A DNA stretch of 64,000 bases from Mesorhizobium sp. CU3 (GTDB lineage Bacteria; Pseudomonadota; Alphaproteobacteria; Rhizobiales; Rhizobiaceae), in contig NZ_VFWX01000008.1 in assembly GCF_006442965.1 (NCBI RefSeq), positions 124,001 through 188,000 of the forward strand, given 5' to 3'. The notes below the pieces were generated by a model, which saw nothing but the letters and a program-made list of their open reading frames with translations, did not search any database and was not told the origin of the DNA. Each line of letters starts with the position of its first letter. The stretch's first letter is position 1. Below, piece after piece: positions 10,522-23,936 of the stretch. Position numbers and translations under genes: made by a program.

Positions 10522-11625
10522 TCAGACCGCGTGTTCGAAGGCCACTTCGGTGCGCGCCAGGAGTTCGAGCGCCGCGTCGACCACCGGATCGACTTCCAGC
10601 CGCCAGACGCAACACGCCTTGCTCGGATCCGTGCGGTGGCACAAGTCGCCGCCGACGCAATCGCAAGGCATGGAGGGCCGCAACGAAATGCTGGGGACGC
10701 CGACCGGCGCCCAGCGAACCGGGTTGGTCAGGCCGAACAGGCCGACCACCGGTATGCCGGCCGCGGCCGCCATATGCATCGGGCCGCTCTCGTTGCCGAG
10801 GAACAGTCGCGCCTCCTTGAGCAGCGCCAGCAGCGTTTCCAGGCGCAGCGCGCCAGCCAGGTTGACGACAGGCGCCTTGGCCAGCGCCATGATCGCGTCG
10901 GTTGCTTCGCTCTCGTCCGGGCCGCCGACCAGAACGATGCCGAGGCCGGTTTCCTTGACTATCTTGTCGATCGCCGCGGCAAAGCGCTCCGGCTGCCAGC
11001 GACGACCGGGAAAGCTTGCGCCGACGTGCACCGCGATGAAGCCATTCGGCTTGATGCGATGCCTGGCCAGCAGCGCGAGCGCCCGCGTCGTCTCGAAGGG
11101 CAGCGGCCGGATCGCCGGCACCCTGACGCGCAAGGCGACGCCCAGCGCCTCCAGCGGCGACAGATAACGGTAGAGGAAATGCTTCTTGCCAAAGCCGAAA
11201 GGCTTCATCCCGACAGTGGCCGGCTGGCGCTCATACCAGCGCGGCGGCTTTTCCGACGGGACATAACCGAGCCTGACCGGGGCATTGACCAGTCCGGAGA
11301 CGATGCGCGACGTCTTCGAATCGGTAATGTCGATGCTCATGTCGAAGCGGTGCTGGCGCAAGGCGCGCACCGCGCGGAAAAGCTCGCGCCCACGCTCCAA
11401 CGGCGTGCCGCGCATCTTGGCGCGGCTGAAGGGGACGACCTCGGAGGCAATGCCATGCACCGTCAGGAAGCCGGCGAAACGCGCTTCGCACAGGAATACG
11501 ATGCGGACGCCGGGATATTGAAGCTGGAGGTTCTTGGCCAGCGTCGAGGCAAGCACGATGTCGCCGATGAACTTGGTCTGCAGGATCAGGATCGACCGGA
11601 GCGTGGTGGGGGAAATCTGCAACAT
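10522..11625 (-). CDS. Glycosyltransferase family 9 (heptosyltransferase-like), copy 2
   Basis: This 367-residue GT9 protein aligns along its whole length with copy 1. Shared blocks are FGFG.KHFLYRYLSPLEALG, VH.GASFPGRRWQPERFA, LVGGPDESE, LFLGN.SGPMHMAAAAG and the C-terminal cysteine cluster CDCVGGDLC ... ACCVW. The two should use similar sugars on the same acceptor, for example successive heptoses of the LPS core, as with WaaC/WaaF. No strong ribosome binding site is visible before the ATG at 11625. Copy 1 follows in the same direction. Confidence 0.88.
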   Translation of the reverse strand: MLQISPTTLRSILILQTKFIGDIVLASTLAKNLQLQYPGVRIVFLCEARFAGFLTVHGIASEVVPFSRAKMRGTPLERGRELFRAVRALRQHRFDMSIDITDSKTSRIVSGLVNAPVRLGYVPSEKPPRWYERQPATVGMKPFGFGKKHFLYRYLSPLEALGVALRVRVPAIRPLPFETTRALALLARHRIKPNGFIAVHVGASFPGRRWQPERFAAAIDKIVKETGLGIVLVGGPDESEATDAIMALAKAPVVNLAGALRLETLLALLKEARLFLGNESGPMHMAAAAGIPVVGLFGLTNPVRWAPVGVPSISLRPSMPCDCVGGDLCHRTDPSKACCVWRLEVDPVVDAALELLARTEVAFEHAV

Positions 11626-11746
11626 GGGTTTCTGGCACCAATAGTTCGGAGCCAGAAACTCGTTTCAAACCGTGTCGGGAATCGGGGCGGAAAGGCGCAC
11701 GTTCGTGTGACATTCCATACAAAACCGTAATCCGCCCGCCCCCCGC

Positions 11747-14431
<2,685 letters not shown>

Positions 14432-14649
14432 GCTTGCCCTCCAGTTCGTGGAAGATAGACAACAGCCGGGTCGGAGCCCGCTTCCCCGCCCTTCCGGTCC
14501 GAGCGATATGATGCTGCAGTGCGAAAGGCAAGGCGCAGGCGTGACGGGTCCGGCTCCTACAATCGATTAAGCAAAAGCTGCGTCAAAAAGACTTGCCGGA
14601 TAATGCCGCTCCCTATAGAACATAACCGGAACATGTATGGAGTAGCGTG

Positions 14650-14994
14650 ATGAAACTCAACGGAAAACTCGACTATCTGGAGTTGCCGGCGACAGGCGGC
14701 ACGCTGGACAGCGTTAAATCCTTCTATAGCGCGGCCTTTGCCTGGTCGTTCACCGACTACGGCCCGACCTATTCGGCCTTTGCCGAAGGCCTGGACGGCG
14801 GTTTCCAGGCGGATGCCGGCGAGGCGCCGGCCAAGCCGCTGCCGGTGCTCTACTCGCAAAACCTCGAGGAAACGCTGGACGCGGTCGAGAATGCCGGCGG
14901 CGTCATCGTGAAACCGATCTTTGCCTTTCCCGGCGGCAGACGATTCCACTTCACCGATCCGGCCGGTAACGAGTTGGCGGTGTGGGGACATTAG
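14650..14994 (+). CDS. VOC (glyoxalase/bleomycin-resistance fold) family protein
   Basis: This 114-residue protein is one VOC unit. It starts LDYLELPATGGTLDSVKSFY, ends with FHFTDPAGNELAVWGH, and has a metal-ligand glutamate in the last strand. Substrates of such small stand-alone VOC proteins cannot be predicted. The ATG at 14650 has GGAG seven bases upstream; a GTG directly before it is also in frame. It lies between divergent ppdK and the phosphomannomutase gene and has no obvious partner. Confidence 0.85.
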   Translation: MKLNGKLDYLELPATGGTLDSVKSFYSAAFAWSFTDYGPTYSAFAEGLDGGFQADAGEAPAKPLPVLYSQNLEETLDAVENAGGVIVKPIFAFPGGRRFHFTDPAGNELAVWGH

Positions 14995-15086
14995 AAAAGA
15001 CGCAGATTTCCTGGTAAATTTGCTGTTGACAGGCAGTTCTGCTCCAATAAGTAGCAGCCTGATCTTTCAGCAACAAAAGCGCGCTC

Positions 15087-16514
15087 ATGAAATTCGGATC
15101 AAGCGGTGTCCGGGGTTTGGCTTCCGATTTGATCGGAAGAGCAAGCGGACTCTACACTGAAGCTTTTGCCCGGCGCCTGCGTGCGACCGGGTTCGATCAG
15201 GGCAAGGTTTTTGTCGGGCGCGATCTGCGCGACAGCAGTCCGGAGATCGCAGCGGACTGCATGGCCGCGCTCGCCGCGGCCGGCTTCGAGCCGATCGACT
15301 GCGGAGCGATCCCCACCCCGGCGCTCGCTTTCCATGCCGGCCGGCAGCGCGGCGCGGCGCTGATGGTGACCGGATCGCACATTCCCGCCGACCGCAACGG
15401 CATCAAGTTCTATGGTCCGAAGGGCGAGATCGACAAGGCGGACGAGGCCGCGATCACCGCTTATGTCGCCGAGTTGTCGGACCACTACCCATGGCCGCCG
15501 GCACAGGCACAGTGGCAAGCCGGCCGTGATCAGGCTCTGGCCGCCTTTTGGGACCGTGTGGGCTCCATTCTCCCCTCCGCCGCGCTTTCCGGGCTCAGGC
15601 TTGGTGTCTACCAGCACAGTTCCGTGGCGGCGGAACTGCTGGTCGAGGTGCTGCGCGCCTACGGCGCCGATGCCATGGCCGTCGGAAAATCCGAGGTTTT
15701 CGTGCCGGTCGACACCGAGGCCGTCAGCCCGGAGACCCTGGCCAAGGCGAAAGGGTGGGTACGCGAGTTCAAATTCGACGCCGTGCTGTCGACGGACGCC
15801 GATGCCGACCGCCCTCTTATCATCGACGAAAACAGCGAATTGTTCCGCGGCGACCTGATCGGCCTCGCCACGGCGCTGTTCGTCAAGGCCGATGTCGTGG
15901 TGACGCCGGTGACGTCGAACTCGGGCATTTCCGACGCTTTCGGCTTCAAGGTGGTGAGGACGAGGGTCGGCTCGCCCTTCGTCATAGCCGGCATGGAGGC
16001 CGCGCAACCGGCCGGCGGCACGATCGTCGGCTTCGAGGCCAATGGCGGGGTGCTGCTCGGGTCGGACTGTCTCTTGAACGGCAAGACATTGTCGGCACTG
16101 CCGACGCGCGATTCCTTTCTGCCGATCCTGGCGACGCTCGGCACCGTGGCATCGACGGGCAAGTCTCTGTCGGCGCTGCGCTCGCTCTGGAAGCTTCCGA
16201 TCTGCGCCAGCGAGCGGCTGGAGAATTTCCCGGTCGAGGCATCGCGCGGCCTGATGCATCGGCTCGCCGACCGTGATGCCCTGCAGGCGTTTCTGGCACC
16301 CTTCGGAACCGTCGCCGACGTCGACGTGACCGACGGTCTCAGGGCGCGCATGGTAAGCGGCGAGATCGTCCATCTGCGGCCTTCGGGCAACGCGCCGGAG
16401 TTTCGTTGCTATGCCGAGGCCGCCAGCCATGACAGGGCAAGTGAAATCGTGGCAATAGCGCTCGAACGGGCGCGGGACGCCGGACTGTCAGACGAGCGAA
16501 AGATCGTCGAATGA
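15087..16514 (+). CDS. manB: Phosphomannomutase (NoeK/ManB type)
   Basis: The enzyme converts mannose-6-phosphate to mannose-1-phosphate for GDP-mannose synthesis. The phosphoserine loop TGSHIPADRNG (Ser about 97), the metal loop STDADADRP and the C-terminal phosphate-binding HLRPSGNAPEFRCY are all present. The protein of 475 residues is normal for the alpha-D-phosphohexomutase family and resembles rhizobial NoeK. The stop overlaps the start of manC as ATGA, so the two are co-translated. Together with the Gmd and reductase genes downstream it forms a GDP-6-deoxyhexose pathway. Confidence 0.93.
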   Translation: MKFGSSGVRGLASDLIGRASGLYTEAFARRLRATGFDQGKVFVGRDLRDSSPEIAADCMAALAAAGFEPIDCGAIPTPALAFHAGRQRGAALMVTGSHIPADRNGIKFYGPKGEIDKADEAAITAYVAELSDHYPWPPAQAQWQAGRDQALAAFWDRVGSILPSAALSGLRLGVYQHSSVAAELLVEVLRAYGADAMAVGKSEVFVPVDTEAVSPETLAKAKGWVREFKFDAVLSTDADADRPLIIDENSELFRGDLIGLATALFVKADVVVTPVTSNSGISDAFGFKVVRTRVGSPFVIAGMEAAQPAGGTIVGFEANGGVLLGSDCLLNGKTLSALPTRDSFLPILATLGTVASTGKSLSALRSLWKLPICASERLENFPVEASRGLMHRLADRDALQAFLAPFGTVADVDVTDGLRARMVSGEIVHLRPSGNAPEFRCYAEAASHDRASEIVAIALERARDAGLSDERKIVE

Positions 16515-17926
16515 AAGTGGTTCCCGTCATCATCAGCGGCGGCGCCGGGTCGCGGCTGTGGCCGGCGTCCAGGCAGTCGCATCCGAAGCCTTTCCTCAAG
16601 GTTGCGGACGGGCGCTCGCTGATCCAGCACACCGTGCTCAGAGCGGTCTCGCTGAAGAACGTTACGGAACTCGTCGCGGTGACGTCGAGGGACCACCTTT
16701 TCCTGACCAAGGACGATTTCGACGAATTGTCGCCGGCGGTTCCGCCGCACACTTTCCTGCTTGAGCCGGAGGGGCGCGATACGGCCGCGGCGGTGGCGGC
16801 GGCCGTCGTCCACGCCAACGCAACCCAGGGTCCGGACGCGATTTTGTGCGTGTTTCCGGCCGACCACATGATCGGCGATCTCTCGGCCTTCACGGCTGCG
16901 ATGGGGCGGGCCATCGACCACGCGCGGCAGGGCCTGATCGCCACGCTCGGCATCAAGCCCAGCCGTCCGGACACCGCCTTCGGCTATATCGAGGCCGATG
17001 GCGAGAAGGTGGTTCGTTTCGTCGAAAAGCCGGACCTCGCCACGGCCAAGACATATCTGGCGTCCGGGCGCTTCTTCTGGAATGCCGGCATCTTCTGTTT
17101 TACGGCGCGAACCATGCTTGAGGCCCTGGCCGCGCATTGTCCCGCCGTGCTCGACGCGGTCGCCGCAAGCTACCAGCACGGCCGCCTCGAGAATGGCGGC
17201 GACACCGGCAAGATCGAACTTTCGGGCGAGCATTTCGCGCTTGCGCCGCGAATCTCGCTCGACCATGCCGTGATGGAAAAGGCGCGCAATCTTGCCGTGG
17301 TCCCCTGCGAGATGGCCTGGAACGACATCGGATCGTGGAACGCCATGGCGGAGCTGATCCAGGCGGACGAGCGCGGCAACAGGATCCGCGGCGATGTACA
17401 CACTGTGGACACTTCCGGCAGCTACATCACTTCGGACAAGCGCGTCATCGGCACGGTCGGCGTCAGCGACCTGGTGATCGTCGATTCGCCTGACGCGTTG
17501 CTGGTGGCCTCACGCGAACGCGTGCAGGACGTCAAGAAGCTGTTCGAGGGCCTCAAGGCATCGGGGCACGAAGCGCATCTCTTGCACTCCACCGTGCACC
17601 GGCCATGGGGGACGTACACGGTGCTGGAGGAAGGCGAACGCTTCAAGATCAAGCGCATCGAGGTGAAGCCCGGGCGGCGGCTCAGCCTGCAGATGCACCA
17701 TCATCGTTCGGAACATTGGGTGGTGGTCAGCGGATCGGCGAAGATCGTCAATGGCGACAAGGAGCTGTTCCTGGCAACCAATGAATCGACTTACATCCCG
17801 TGCGGTCACAAGCACCGGCTGGAAAATCCGGGCAAGATCGATCTGGTGATCATCGAAGTTCAGAGCGGCGATTATCTTGGCGAGGATGACATAGTGCGCT
17901 TCGACGACGTATACGGGCGCGCATGA
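16511..17926 (+). CDS. manC: Mannose-1-phosphate guanylyltransferase / mannose-6-phosphate isomerase (NoeJ/ManC type)
   Basis: This bifunctional enzyme makes GDP-mannose from mannose-1-phosphate and GTP; the C-terminal part isomerises fructose-6-phosphate. The N-terminal domain has ISGGAGSRLWPASR, QSHPKPFLKV and RFVEKPDLATA. The type II isomerase cupin domain starts at about residue 355 with RPWGTYTVLEEGERFKIKRI and contains the metal-binding QMHHHRSEHW. Length 471 is typical. The 4-nt overlap with manB and the shared direction with the gmd genes define a GDP-mannose unit. Confidence 0.95.
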   Translation: MKVVPVIISGGAGSRLWPASRQSHPKPFLKVADGRSLIQHTVLRAVSLKNVTELVAVTSRDHLFLTKDDFDELSPAVPPHTFLLEPEGRDTAAAVAAAVVHANATQGPDAILCVFPADHMIGDLSAFTAAMGRAIDHARQGLIATLGIKPSRPDTAFGYIEADGEKVVRFVEKPDLATAKTYLASGRFFWNAGIFCFTARTMLEALAAHCPAVLDAVAASYQHGRLENGGDTGKIELSGEHFALAPRISLDHAVMEKARNLAVVPCEMAWNDIGSWNAMAELIQADERGNRIRGDVHTVDTSGSYITSDKRVIGTVGVSDLVIVDSPDALLVASRERVQDVKKLFEGLKASGHEAHLLHSTVHRPWGTYTVLEEGERFKIKRIEVKPGRRLSLQMHHHRSEHWVVVSGSAKIVNGDKELFLATNESTYIPCGHKHRLENPGKIDLVIIEVQSGDYLGEDDIVRFDDVYGRA

Positions 17927-17937
17927 CGATTCACTGA

Positions 17938-18987
<1,050 letters not shown>

Positions 18988-19036
18988 AGACGTCAAGGGC
19001 TTGGCGAAAATATTATCGAACATATCGAGAGTTCTA

Positions 19037-20125
19037 ATGACAAAGACAGCATTGATAACTGGCGTTACCGGCCAAGATGGAGCCTATCTGGCTCAGTTCC
19101 TGCTACAAAAGGGATATTCCGTGCATGGCATAAGGCGCCGCACATCTCTTTTTAATACGGACCGCATTGATCATTTGTACCATGATCCCCACGAAAGGGG
19201 CGTAGATCTAACACTGCATCATGGCGATCTCACGGATACATCCAGCTTGATGCGCATTATTCAACTCGTGCAGCCGGATGAGATTTATAACCTGGCAGCC
19301 CAGAGCCACGTGGCTGTTTCATTCGAGGAGCCGGAATACACCGCAAATTCCGACGCTCTAGGAGCGTTGAGAATTTTGGAAGCCATTCGCATTCTTGGCT
19401 TGGAGAAAAAGGTCCGCTTCTATCAGGCCTCTACATCTGAGCTGTACGGGCTCGTGCAAGAGACGCCTCAAAAGGAGACTACGCCATTCTATCCCAGGTC
19501 CCCCTACGCTGTGGCCAAACTGTATGCGTATTGGATTACGGTCAACTATCGTGAAGCGTACGGCATCTACGCCTGCAACGGCATTTTGTTCAATCACGAG
19601 TCCCCAATGCGGGGGGAGACGTTTGTGACGCGCAAGATTACGCGGGCCCTCGCACGTATCAAGCTAGGCATACAAGAGCGACTTTACCTGGGCAATCTCG
19701 ACTCTCTGCGCGATTGGGGTCACGCCAAGGACTATGTCGAGATGCAATGGCTCATGCTTCAGCAGCAATCTCCTGAGGACTACGTCATCGCAACCGGTGA
19801 GCAACACTCGGTTCGCGAGTTTGCGACCCTTGCCGCTGCAGAACTGGGTATCGATATCCGCTGGGAAGGAAAGGGTGTCGATGAAAAAGGCTACGACCCG
19901 AGGACGGGCAAATGCATCGTGGCCGTGGACCCTCGTTACTTCCGGCCTGCGGAGGTGGAAACCCTTCTTGGAGATGCCAGCAAGGCAAAATTGAAGCTCG
20001 GCTGGGAACCGAAAATCGGCTTCACTGAATTGGTTGGCGAGATGATGCGGGCAGACTTGCTGAGCGCGCAACGAGACCAAATGATTCAGAACAGCGGCTA
20101 CAATCACTATCCCCGACCGGAGTGA
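19037..20125 (+). CDS. gmd: GDP-mannose 4,6-dehydratase
   Basis: Gmd makes GDP-4-keto-6-deoxymannose, the precursor of GDP-fucose and GDP-rhamnose. The 362-residue protein has the full signature: [64 protein letters not shown], the [12 protein letters not shown] active site and [17 protein letters not shown]. It resembles rhizobial NoeL. The 16 bases around its start are similar to those of the preceding short Gmd gene. Its stop overlaps a possible GTG start of the next gene. G+C is slightly lower than upstream, marking the beginning of the more A+T-rich module. Confidence 0.96.
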   Translation: MTKTALITGVTGQDGAYLAQFLLQKGYSVHGIRRRTSLFNTDRIDHLYHDPHERGVDLTLHHGDLTDTSSLMRIIQLVQPDEIYNLAAQSHVAVSFEEPEYTANSDALGALRILEAIRILGLEKKVRFYQASTSELYGLVQETPQKETTPFYPRSPYAVAKLYAYWITVNYREAYGIYACNGILFNHESPMRGETFVTRKITRALARIKLGIQERLYLGNLDSLRDWGHAKDYVEMQWLMLQQQSPEDYVIATGEQHSVREFATLAAAELGIDIRWEGKGVDEKGYDPRTGKCIVAVDPRYFRPAEVETLLGDASKAKLKLGWEPKIGFTELVGEMMRADLLSAQRDQMIQNSGYNHYPRPE

Positions 20126-20139
20126 GGGCACGTGTACCC

Positions 20140-21099
20140 ATGACACTGATGTCGTCTGCATCCAAACTTGATTCGCGATGCCTCGTCACTGGTGCGAGCG
20201 GCGTCCTGGGCCGTGCCATTGTTCGGCAGCTTGAGCGGCTTGGCGTACGCGATGTGCTAAGGCCAAGCCGTCAGGAATTAGATTTGCTCGATGAGAATGA
20301 AACTCGACGATATTTCTCAACTTACCGTCCAGACACAGTAATTCACTTGGCAGCGACCGTATTTGGGCTCGCTGGCAACATGAAAAACCAGCTTCGGGCC
20401 GTGACAGAGAATTCAGCGATCAATCATCACATCTTCTCTGCCATTGCAAAGTACCCAGTGAATAACTTTTTCTTCGCAGGGACAGTTGCATCGTACCCAT
20501 ACCCCTATCTTGAGATGCCATTACGAGAAGACAATTTCTTCACAGGTTTACCGCATTCTGGTGAATTTGGTTATGCTATGGCTAAACGCCACGCTTATAG
20601 CTATCTTGAGATTTTATGTAAGGAAATAGGCATGCGATATACATATGGTATTTTTACTAACCTATACGGCGACCATGACCGATTTGACGTTACGAACGGG
20701 CATGTTATTCCTTCGCTAGTTGTCAAAGCCCATCGCGCGGCCTTAACCAAGACGCCGCTGGAGGTTTGGGGGGATGGCACTGCGGAGCGAGACTTTTTGC
20801 ATGCCGAAGACGCAGCCAGAGGCGTAATGTTATGCCTGACGAATGCAGGATTGCAAAATTTCGTGAACATATCGAGCGGCATTGGCGTTACCATTAGACA
20901 AGTGACAGAGTGCATAGCGTCAGAGGCCGGCGTATCCGATGTCAGATTCAACGTAGATAGACCGGTAGGTATAAGGAGTCGCGTCGTAGATAACAGCAAA
21001 TTGAGAAGCGCAGGGTTTGCGCCGGAAATTAGTTTACAATGCGGGCTGGCTCGCACCTACAAGTGGTACGAAGACAATCAGGCTGGCATCCGACAATGA
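20140..21099 (+). CDS. GDP-L-fucose synthase-like reductase/epimerase
   Basis: An NAD(P)-dependent SDR enzyme that by sequence and position would turn GDP-4-keto-6-deoxymannose into GDP-L-fucose (WcaG/NolK role). It has CLVTGASGVLGRAIVRQL (Rossmann), HLAATVFGLAGNMKNQL, and GYAMAKRHAYSYLE with the YxxxK pair. A conserved YTYGIFTNLYGDHDRFD region and WGDGTAERDFLHAEDAARG follow. The start could be the GTG at 20122 (overlapping the gmd stop) or the ATG at 20140; I give the latter because GAGGG lies upstream at a usable distance. The final product could also be another GDP-6-deoxyhexose. Confidence 0.82.
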   Translation: MTLMSSASKLDSRCLVTGASGVLGRAIVRQLERLGVRDVLRPSRQELDLLDENETRRYFSTYRPDTVIHLAATVFGLAGNMKNQLRAVTENSAINHHIFSAIAKYPVNNFFFAGTVASYPYPYLEMPLREDNFFTGLPHSGEFGYAMAKRHAYSYLEILCKEIGMRYTYGIFTNLYGDHDRFDVTNGHVIPSLVVKAHRAALTKTPLEVWGDGTAERDFLHAEDAARGVMLCLTNAGLQNFVNISSGIGVTIRQVTECIASEAGVSDVRFNVDRPVGIRSRVVDNSKLRSAGFAPEISLQCGLARTYKWYEDNQAGIRQ

Positions 21100-22358
21100 G
21101 TACATTTGCAATCGTATCCAGTTACTCTGAAAGCTGCGGCAACGCGTCTTTTACAAGAGTTTTGCATGATTCGATCCGACACTACAGCAATGCAAGTGTC
21201 GAGGTTATCGAGCTTGACCTAAAATTGCTGCAATCAACAAATAAGATAATACGGGAAAAAGGCCATCGGCACATTTCTGAAATTGCAAGCCGGCTGAAAG
21301 CCTTTGATGGCGTAAATATTCAGTTTGAAGCCGGCCTTTACGGAACCCTTCCCAGTGACATCATTCGTCGCGCTACTATTCTAATGCAAGCGAACCCCAA
21401 TACCACCGTTACCCTTCATTCGCCTCGCCTCATGGAAGCTTCATCGGCGAGCGCCAGGGCAGGGATAAGGAAATTAGTAACCCTGCAAATTGTCGACGGC
21501 TTGCGAGAGATTATTGGCAACAAGTTGGCTGATATACATATTAGGATCAATCGTAAGGTTATCAAAAATGCCATCAAGAACAACCTTCGGCTGATCGTCC
21601 ACACCTCGAGAGCTGCGCGGCAAATTCAACAGTTTTTTAACTACACACGCGTGGATGTTCATCCATTGAAAATTGTCCCAGATAACTTCGAGAGGGATGG
21701 GTCAGTCCTAGAGCGTATACGGTCTGAGATTAGTCTTACGGAATCAGACGTATTGCTTGGGATGTTCGGATATATAAGCGCTTACAAAGGTCATGGTGAC
21801 GCCCTGAAGGCACTTTCACTTTTGCCAAAGGAATATAAACTCCTGATCTTTGGCCGTCAGCATCCCCAGACGCTTAAGGTGGATGGGAAAACCGACGCGT
21901 ATCTTCAAAAACTCATAGAGACGGTCTTGGCAAATAAATCGCTTCGCGGCAGAGTGTTTTTTCTGGGAGAGCTCGAAGACAACGACTTTTGGAAAGTCGC
22001 AAGCGCGGTAGACGTTGCGTGGCTGCCTTATTACGAAAATGGCCAAGATGGATCAGGGATCGCCTCGATATGCATGGATGCATGCCAACGGGTACTTTGT
22101 TCGTCTTCTTTTGCTTTTGATGAACTATTTAAACTTGTACCCTATGACAATTATATGCGATTCGATATCGGCAACTACCTGGAGATTGCTACCAAGACCG
22201 AAATGTTGATGCGACGGGATCTCAGTGGCCACCCTGAAAAACCTGTGACGTCGGTCTACAACTGTCAAACCCAGGCAGTGGTTTACGCTCGTGATCTCCC
22301 TAATTTTTTGGTTAACCTTGACCCCCAGACACAAGGCTTCAAACAGGCCGCCCAATAG
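21096..22358 (+). CDS. Glycosyltransferase, GT-B fold (family 4-like)
   Basis: The 420-residue protein has the layout of a GT-B glycosyltransferase. A nucleotide-binding C-terminal half contains LGMFGYISAYKGH, KLLIFGRQHPQTLK, VFFLGELEDNDFW and an acceptor-side EX7E-like zone GQDGSGIASICMDACQRV. It presumably adds a sugar, perhaps fucose, to the repeat unit exported by the ABC transporter downstream. The ATG overlaps the preceding stop as ATGA. Base composition is clearly more A+T-rich than the chromosome around it, as in many O-antigen genes. The donor sugar cannot be told from sequence. Confidence 0.8.
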   Translation: MSTFAIVSSYSESCGNASFTRVLHDSIRHYSNASVEVIELDLKLLQSTNKIIREKGHRHISEIASRLKAFDGVNIQFEAGLYGTLPSDIIRRATILMQANPNTTVTLHSPRLMEASSASARAGIRKLVTLQIVDGLREIIGNKLADIHIRINRKVIKNAIKNNLRLIVHTSRAARQIQQFFNYTRVDVHPLKIVPDNFERDGSVLERIRSEISLTESDVLLGMFGYISAYKGHGDALKALSLLPKEYKLLIFGRQHPQTLKVDGKTDAYLQKLIETVLANKSLRGRVFFLGELEDNDFWKVASAVDVAWLPYYENGQDGSGIASICMDACQRVLCSSSFAFDELFKLVPYDNYMRFDIGNYLEIATKTEMLMRRDLSGHPEKPVTSVYNCQTQAVVYARDLPNFLVNLDPQTQGFKQAAQ

Positions 22359-22361
22359 CAG

Positions 22362-23153
22362 ATGGTAAAGGATTTTAAAGAAGGCTGGAACGACCTCGTC
22401 CAGGCGGCAAGCATGCTGCCGCTGTCCTTGTACTTTGCATGGGGCGATACCAGAGCGCGATACAGACGAAGCGTGCTCGGACCACTCTGGTTGGTGCTAG
22501 GCACAGCCGTTGGCGTGGTGGGCCTTGGCTTCCTGTGGAGCGAATTACTCCACATCGACAAGTCGACGTTTATTCCGTCGCTTTCCATTGGTCTTGTCGT
22601 TTGGCAACTGCTATCGGGATCAATTCTGGAGGCGTCCGGCGTGTACATTGGCAATGCGAGATTGATAAGAAATGTAAGCGCTCCACTTTTCGTTTTCCCG
22701 TTGCAGCTACTCCTTAGACAATTGATAAATTTCTGCCATAATTTACTCGTTGTCGTTTTCGTCTTATTGATATTTCCACCGCCGCTGAGCCTCAATCAGT
22801 TACTGGTAGTGCCCGGTCTGGTCCTTGTGATTGCCAACCTCTTCTGGTTGTCCAGCTTGATTGGGTTGCTAGGCGCGAGATTTCGGGATTTGGGTCCACT
22901 CGTTGGATCATTCATGCCGCTAATGTTCTTCCTCACACCGGTGATATATCGACCCAATCAGCTCGCGATGACTGAATTTATCGCCTGGCTCAATCCGCTT
23001 ACTTACCTCGTTTCACTTGTTCGTGACCCTATGCTGGGCTTCGCACCGCCCGTTTTTGTTTACCAGGTTAGCGTTGGCCTACTTATATCCGGCGGGATCG
23101 CGACCCTCTGCATTCTTGGCAAAAAGCATGGACGCGTAGTTTTTTGGGTGTGA
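22362..23153 (+). CDS. Polysaccharide ABC exporter permease (Wzm/KpsM type)
   Basis: The 263-residue protein has six hydrophobic segments and the ABC-2 exporter motif near its start, YFAWGDTRARYRRSVLGPLW. This is followed by GLGFLWSELLHIDKSTFIPSL and a C-terminal LNPLTYLVSLVRDP, all typical of Wzm/RfbA-type permeases. It should form the membrane channel for an undecaprenyl-linked polysaccharide, energised by the ATPase encoded two bases downstream. The ATG comes three bases after the previous stop. Confidence 0.93.
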   Translation: MVKDFKEGWNDLVQAASMLPLSLYFAWGDTRARYRRSVLGPLWLVLGTAVGVVGLGFLWSELLHIDKSTFIPSLSIGLVVWQLLSGSILEASGVYIGNARLIRNVSAPLFVFPLQLLLRQLINFCHNLLVVVFVLLIFPPPLSLNQLLVVPGLVLVIANLFWLSSLIGLLGARFRDLGPLVGSFMPLMFFLTPVIYRPNQLAMTEFIAWLNPLTYLVSLVRDPMLGFAPPVFVYQVSVGLLISGGIATLCILGKKHGRVVFWV

Positions 23154-23155
23154 AG

Positions 23156-23866
23156 ATGGCGCTGTTAAAGTTTGAAAATGTGACCGTCCAATATCCAATT
23201 TACAATGCGAAAAGCATGTCGTTGAGGAACAAATTGGTCCAAATCGGCACTGGCGGGATCGTGTCCCAACCTACGGCCGGCATTGTCACAATTACGGCAT
23301 TGGACAACGTGAGCTTTGAACTGCGTGACGGCGACAGTGTCGGATTAATCGGACACAACGGAGCCGGAAAGACGACTTTGTTGCGCACTATGGCGGGTAT
23401 ATTTATGCCCGTTTCCGGGAAGATAACCAGGGATGGTCGTGTCGCAACGATCATCGAGCTAGGCGCAGGCCTTGATGAGGAGTTGTCGGGATACGAGAAC
23501 ATCTATCGTATGGGTATGCTTTTAGGCTCAACGCGGTCGGAGGTTACGCTTATGGTACCTGACATTGAAGAATTTACTGAATTGGGTAATTTCTTACAAC
23601 TTCCTGTCCATACTTATTCGGCAGGGATGAAAATGCGGCTGATGTTTGCAGTGGGAACGGCGGTGCACCCTGAAATCTTGTTGGTCGACGAGACGTTTGG
23701 CACGGGTGACGCTGCATTTCAGTCAAAAGCACAAGACCGTATGAAGACGCTTGTTGGAAACGCTCGAATATTTGTTTTTGCATCTCATTCGATTGATCTA
23801 ATAAAACAGTTTTGCACGCGCGCGTTCTCCTTGGAACACGGAAGATTGATGGAAGTTGCGCTTTAG
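23156..23866 (+). CDS. Polysaccharide ABC exporter ATPase (Wzt/KpsT type, no C-terminal glycan-binding domain)
   Basis: This nucleotide-binding subunit partners the permease at 22362. It has Walker A GHNGAGKTTLLRTMAG, the ABC signature TYSAGMKMRLMFAVG and Walker B EILLVDETFGTGD. N-terminal residues 1-60 carry the extra YPIYNAKSMSLRNK segment seen in Wzt/TagH-like ATPases. At 236 residues it lacks the C-terminal carbohydrate-binding domain of O9a-type Wzt, so export should not depend on a capped, Wzt-recognised chain end. The frame opens at 23144, but the ATG at 23156, right after the permease stop, is preferred. Confidence 0.93.
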   Translation: MALLKFENVTVQYPIYNAKSMSLRNKLVQIGTGGIVSQPTAGIVTITALDNVSFELRDGDSVGLIGHNGAGKTTLLRTMAGIFMPVSGKITRDGRVATIIELGAGLDEELSGYENIYRMGMLLGSTRSEVTLMVPDIEEFTELGNFLQLPVHTYSAGMKMRLMFAVGTAVHPEILLVDETFGTGDAAFQSKAQDRMKTLVGNARIFVFASHSIDLIKQFCTRAFSLEHGRLMEVAL

Positions 23867-23936
23867 TGGGTTGATGAAAGGATCCTGACCGCTGCACCGT
23901 GATCGCGCTTCACGGTTGGCGCGGGATCATGGAAAC

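Noticed and set aside
10129..11730. 533-codon plus-strand frame over the second GT9 gene
   Set aside because: Shadow of the minus-strand glycosyltransferase; low-complexity Arg/Ala/Asp-rich translation, no ribosome site.
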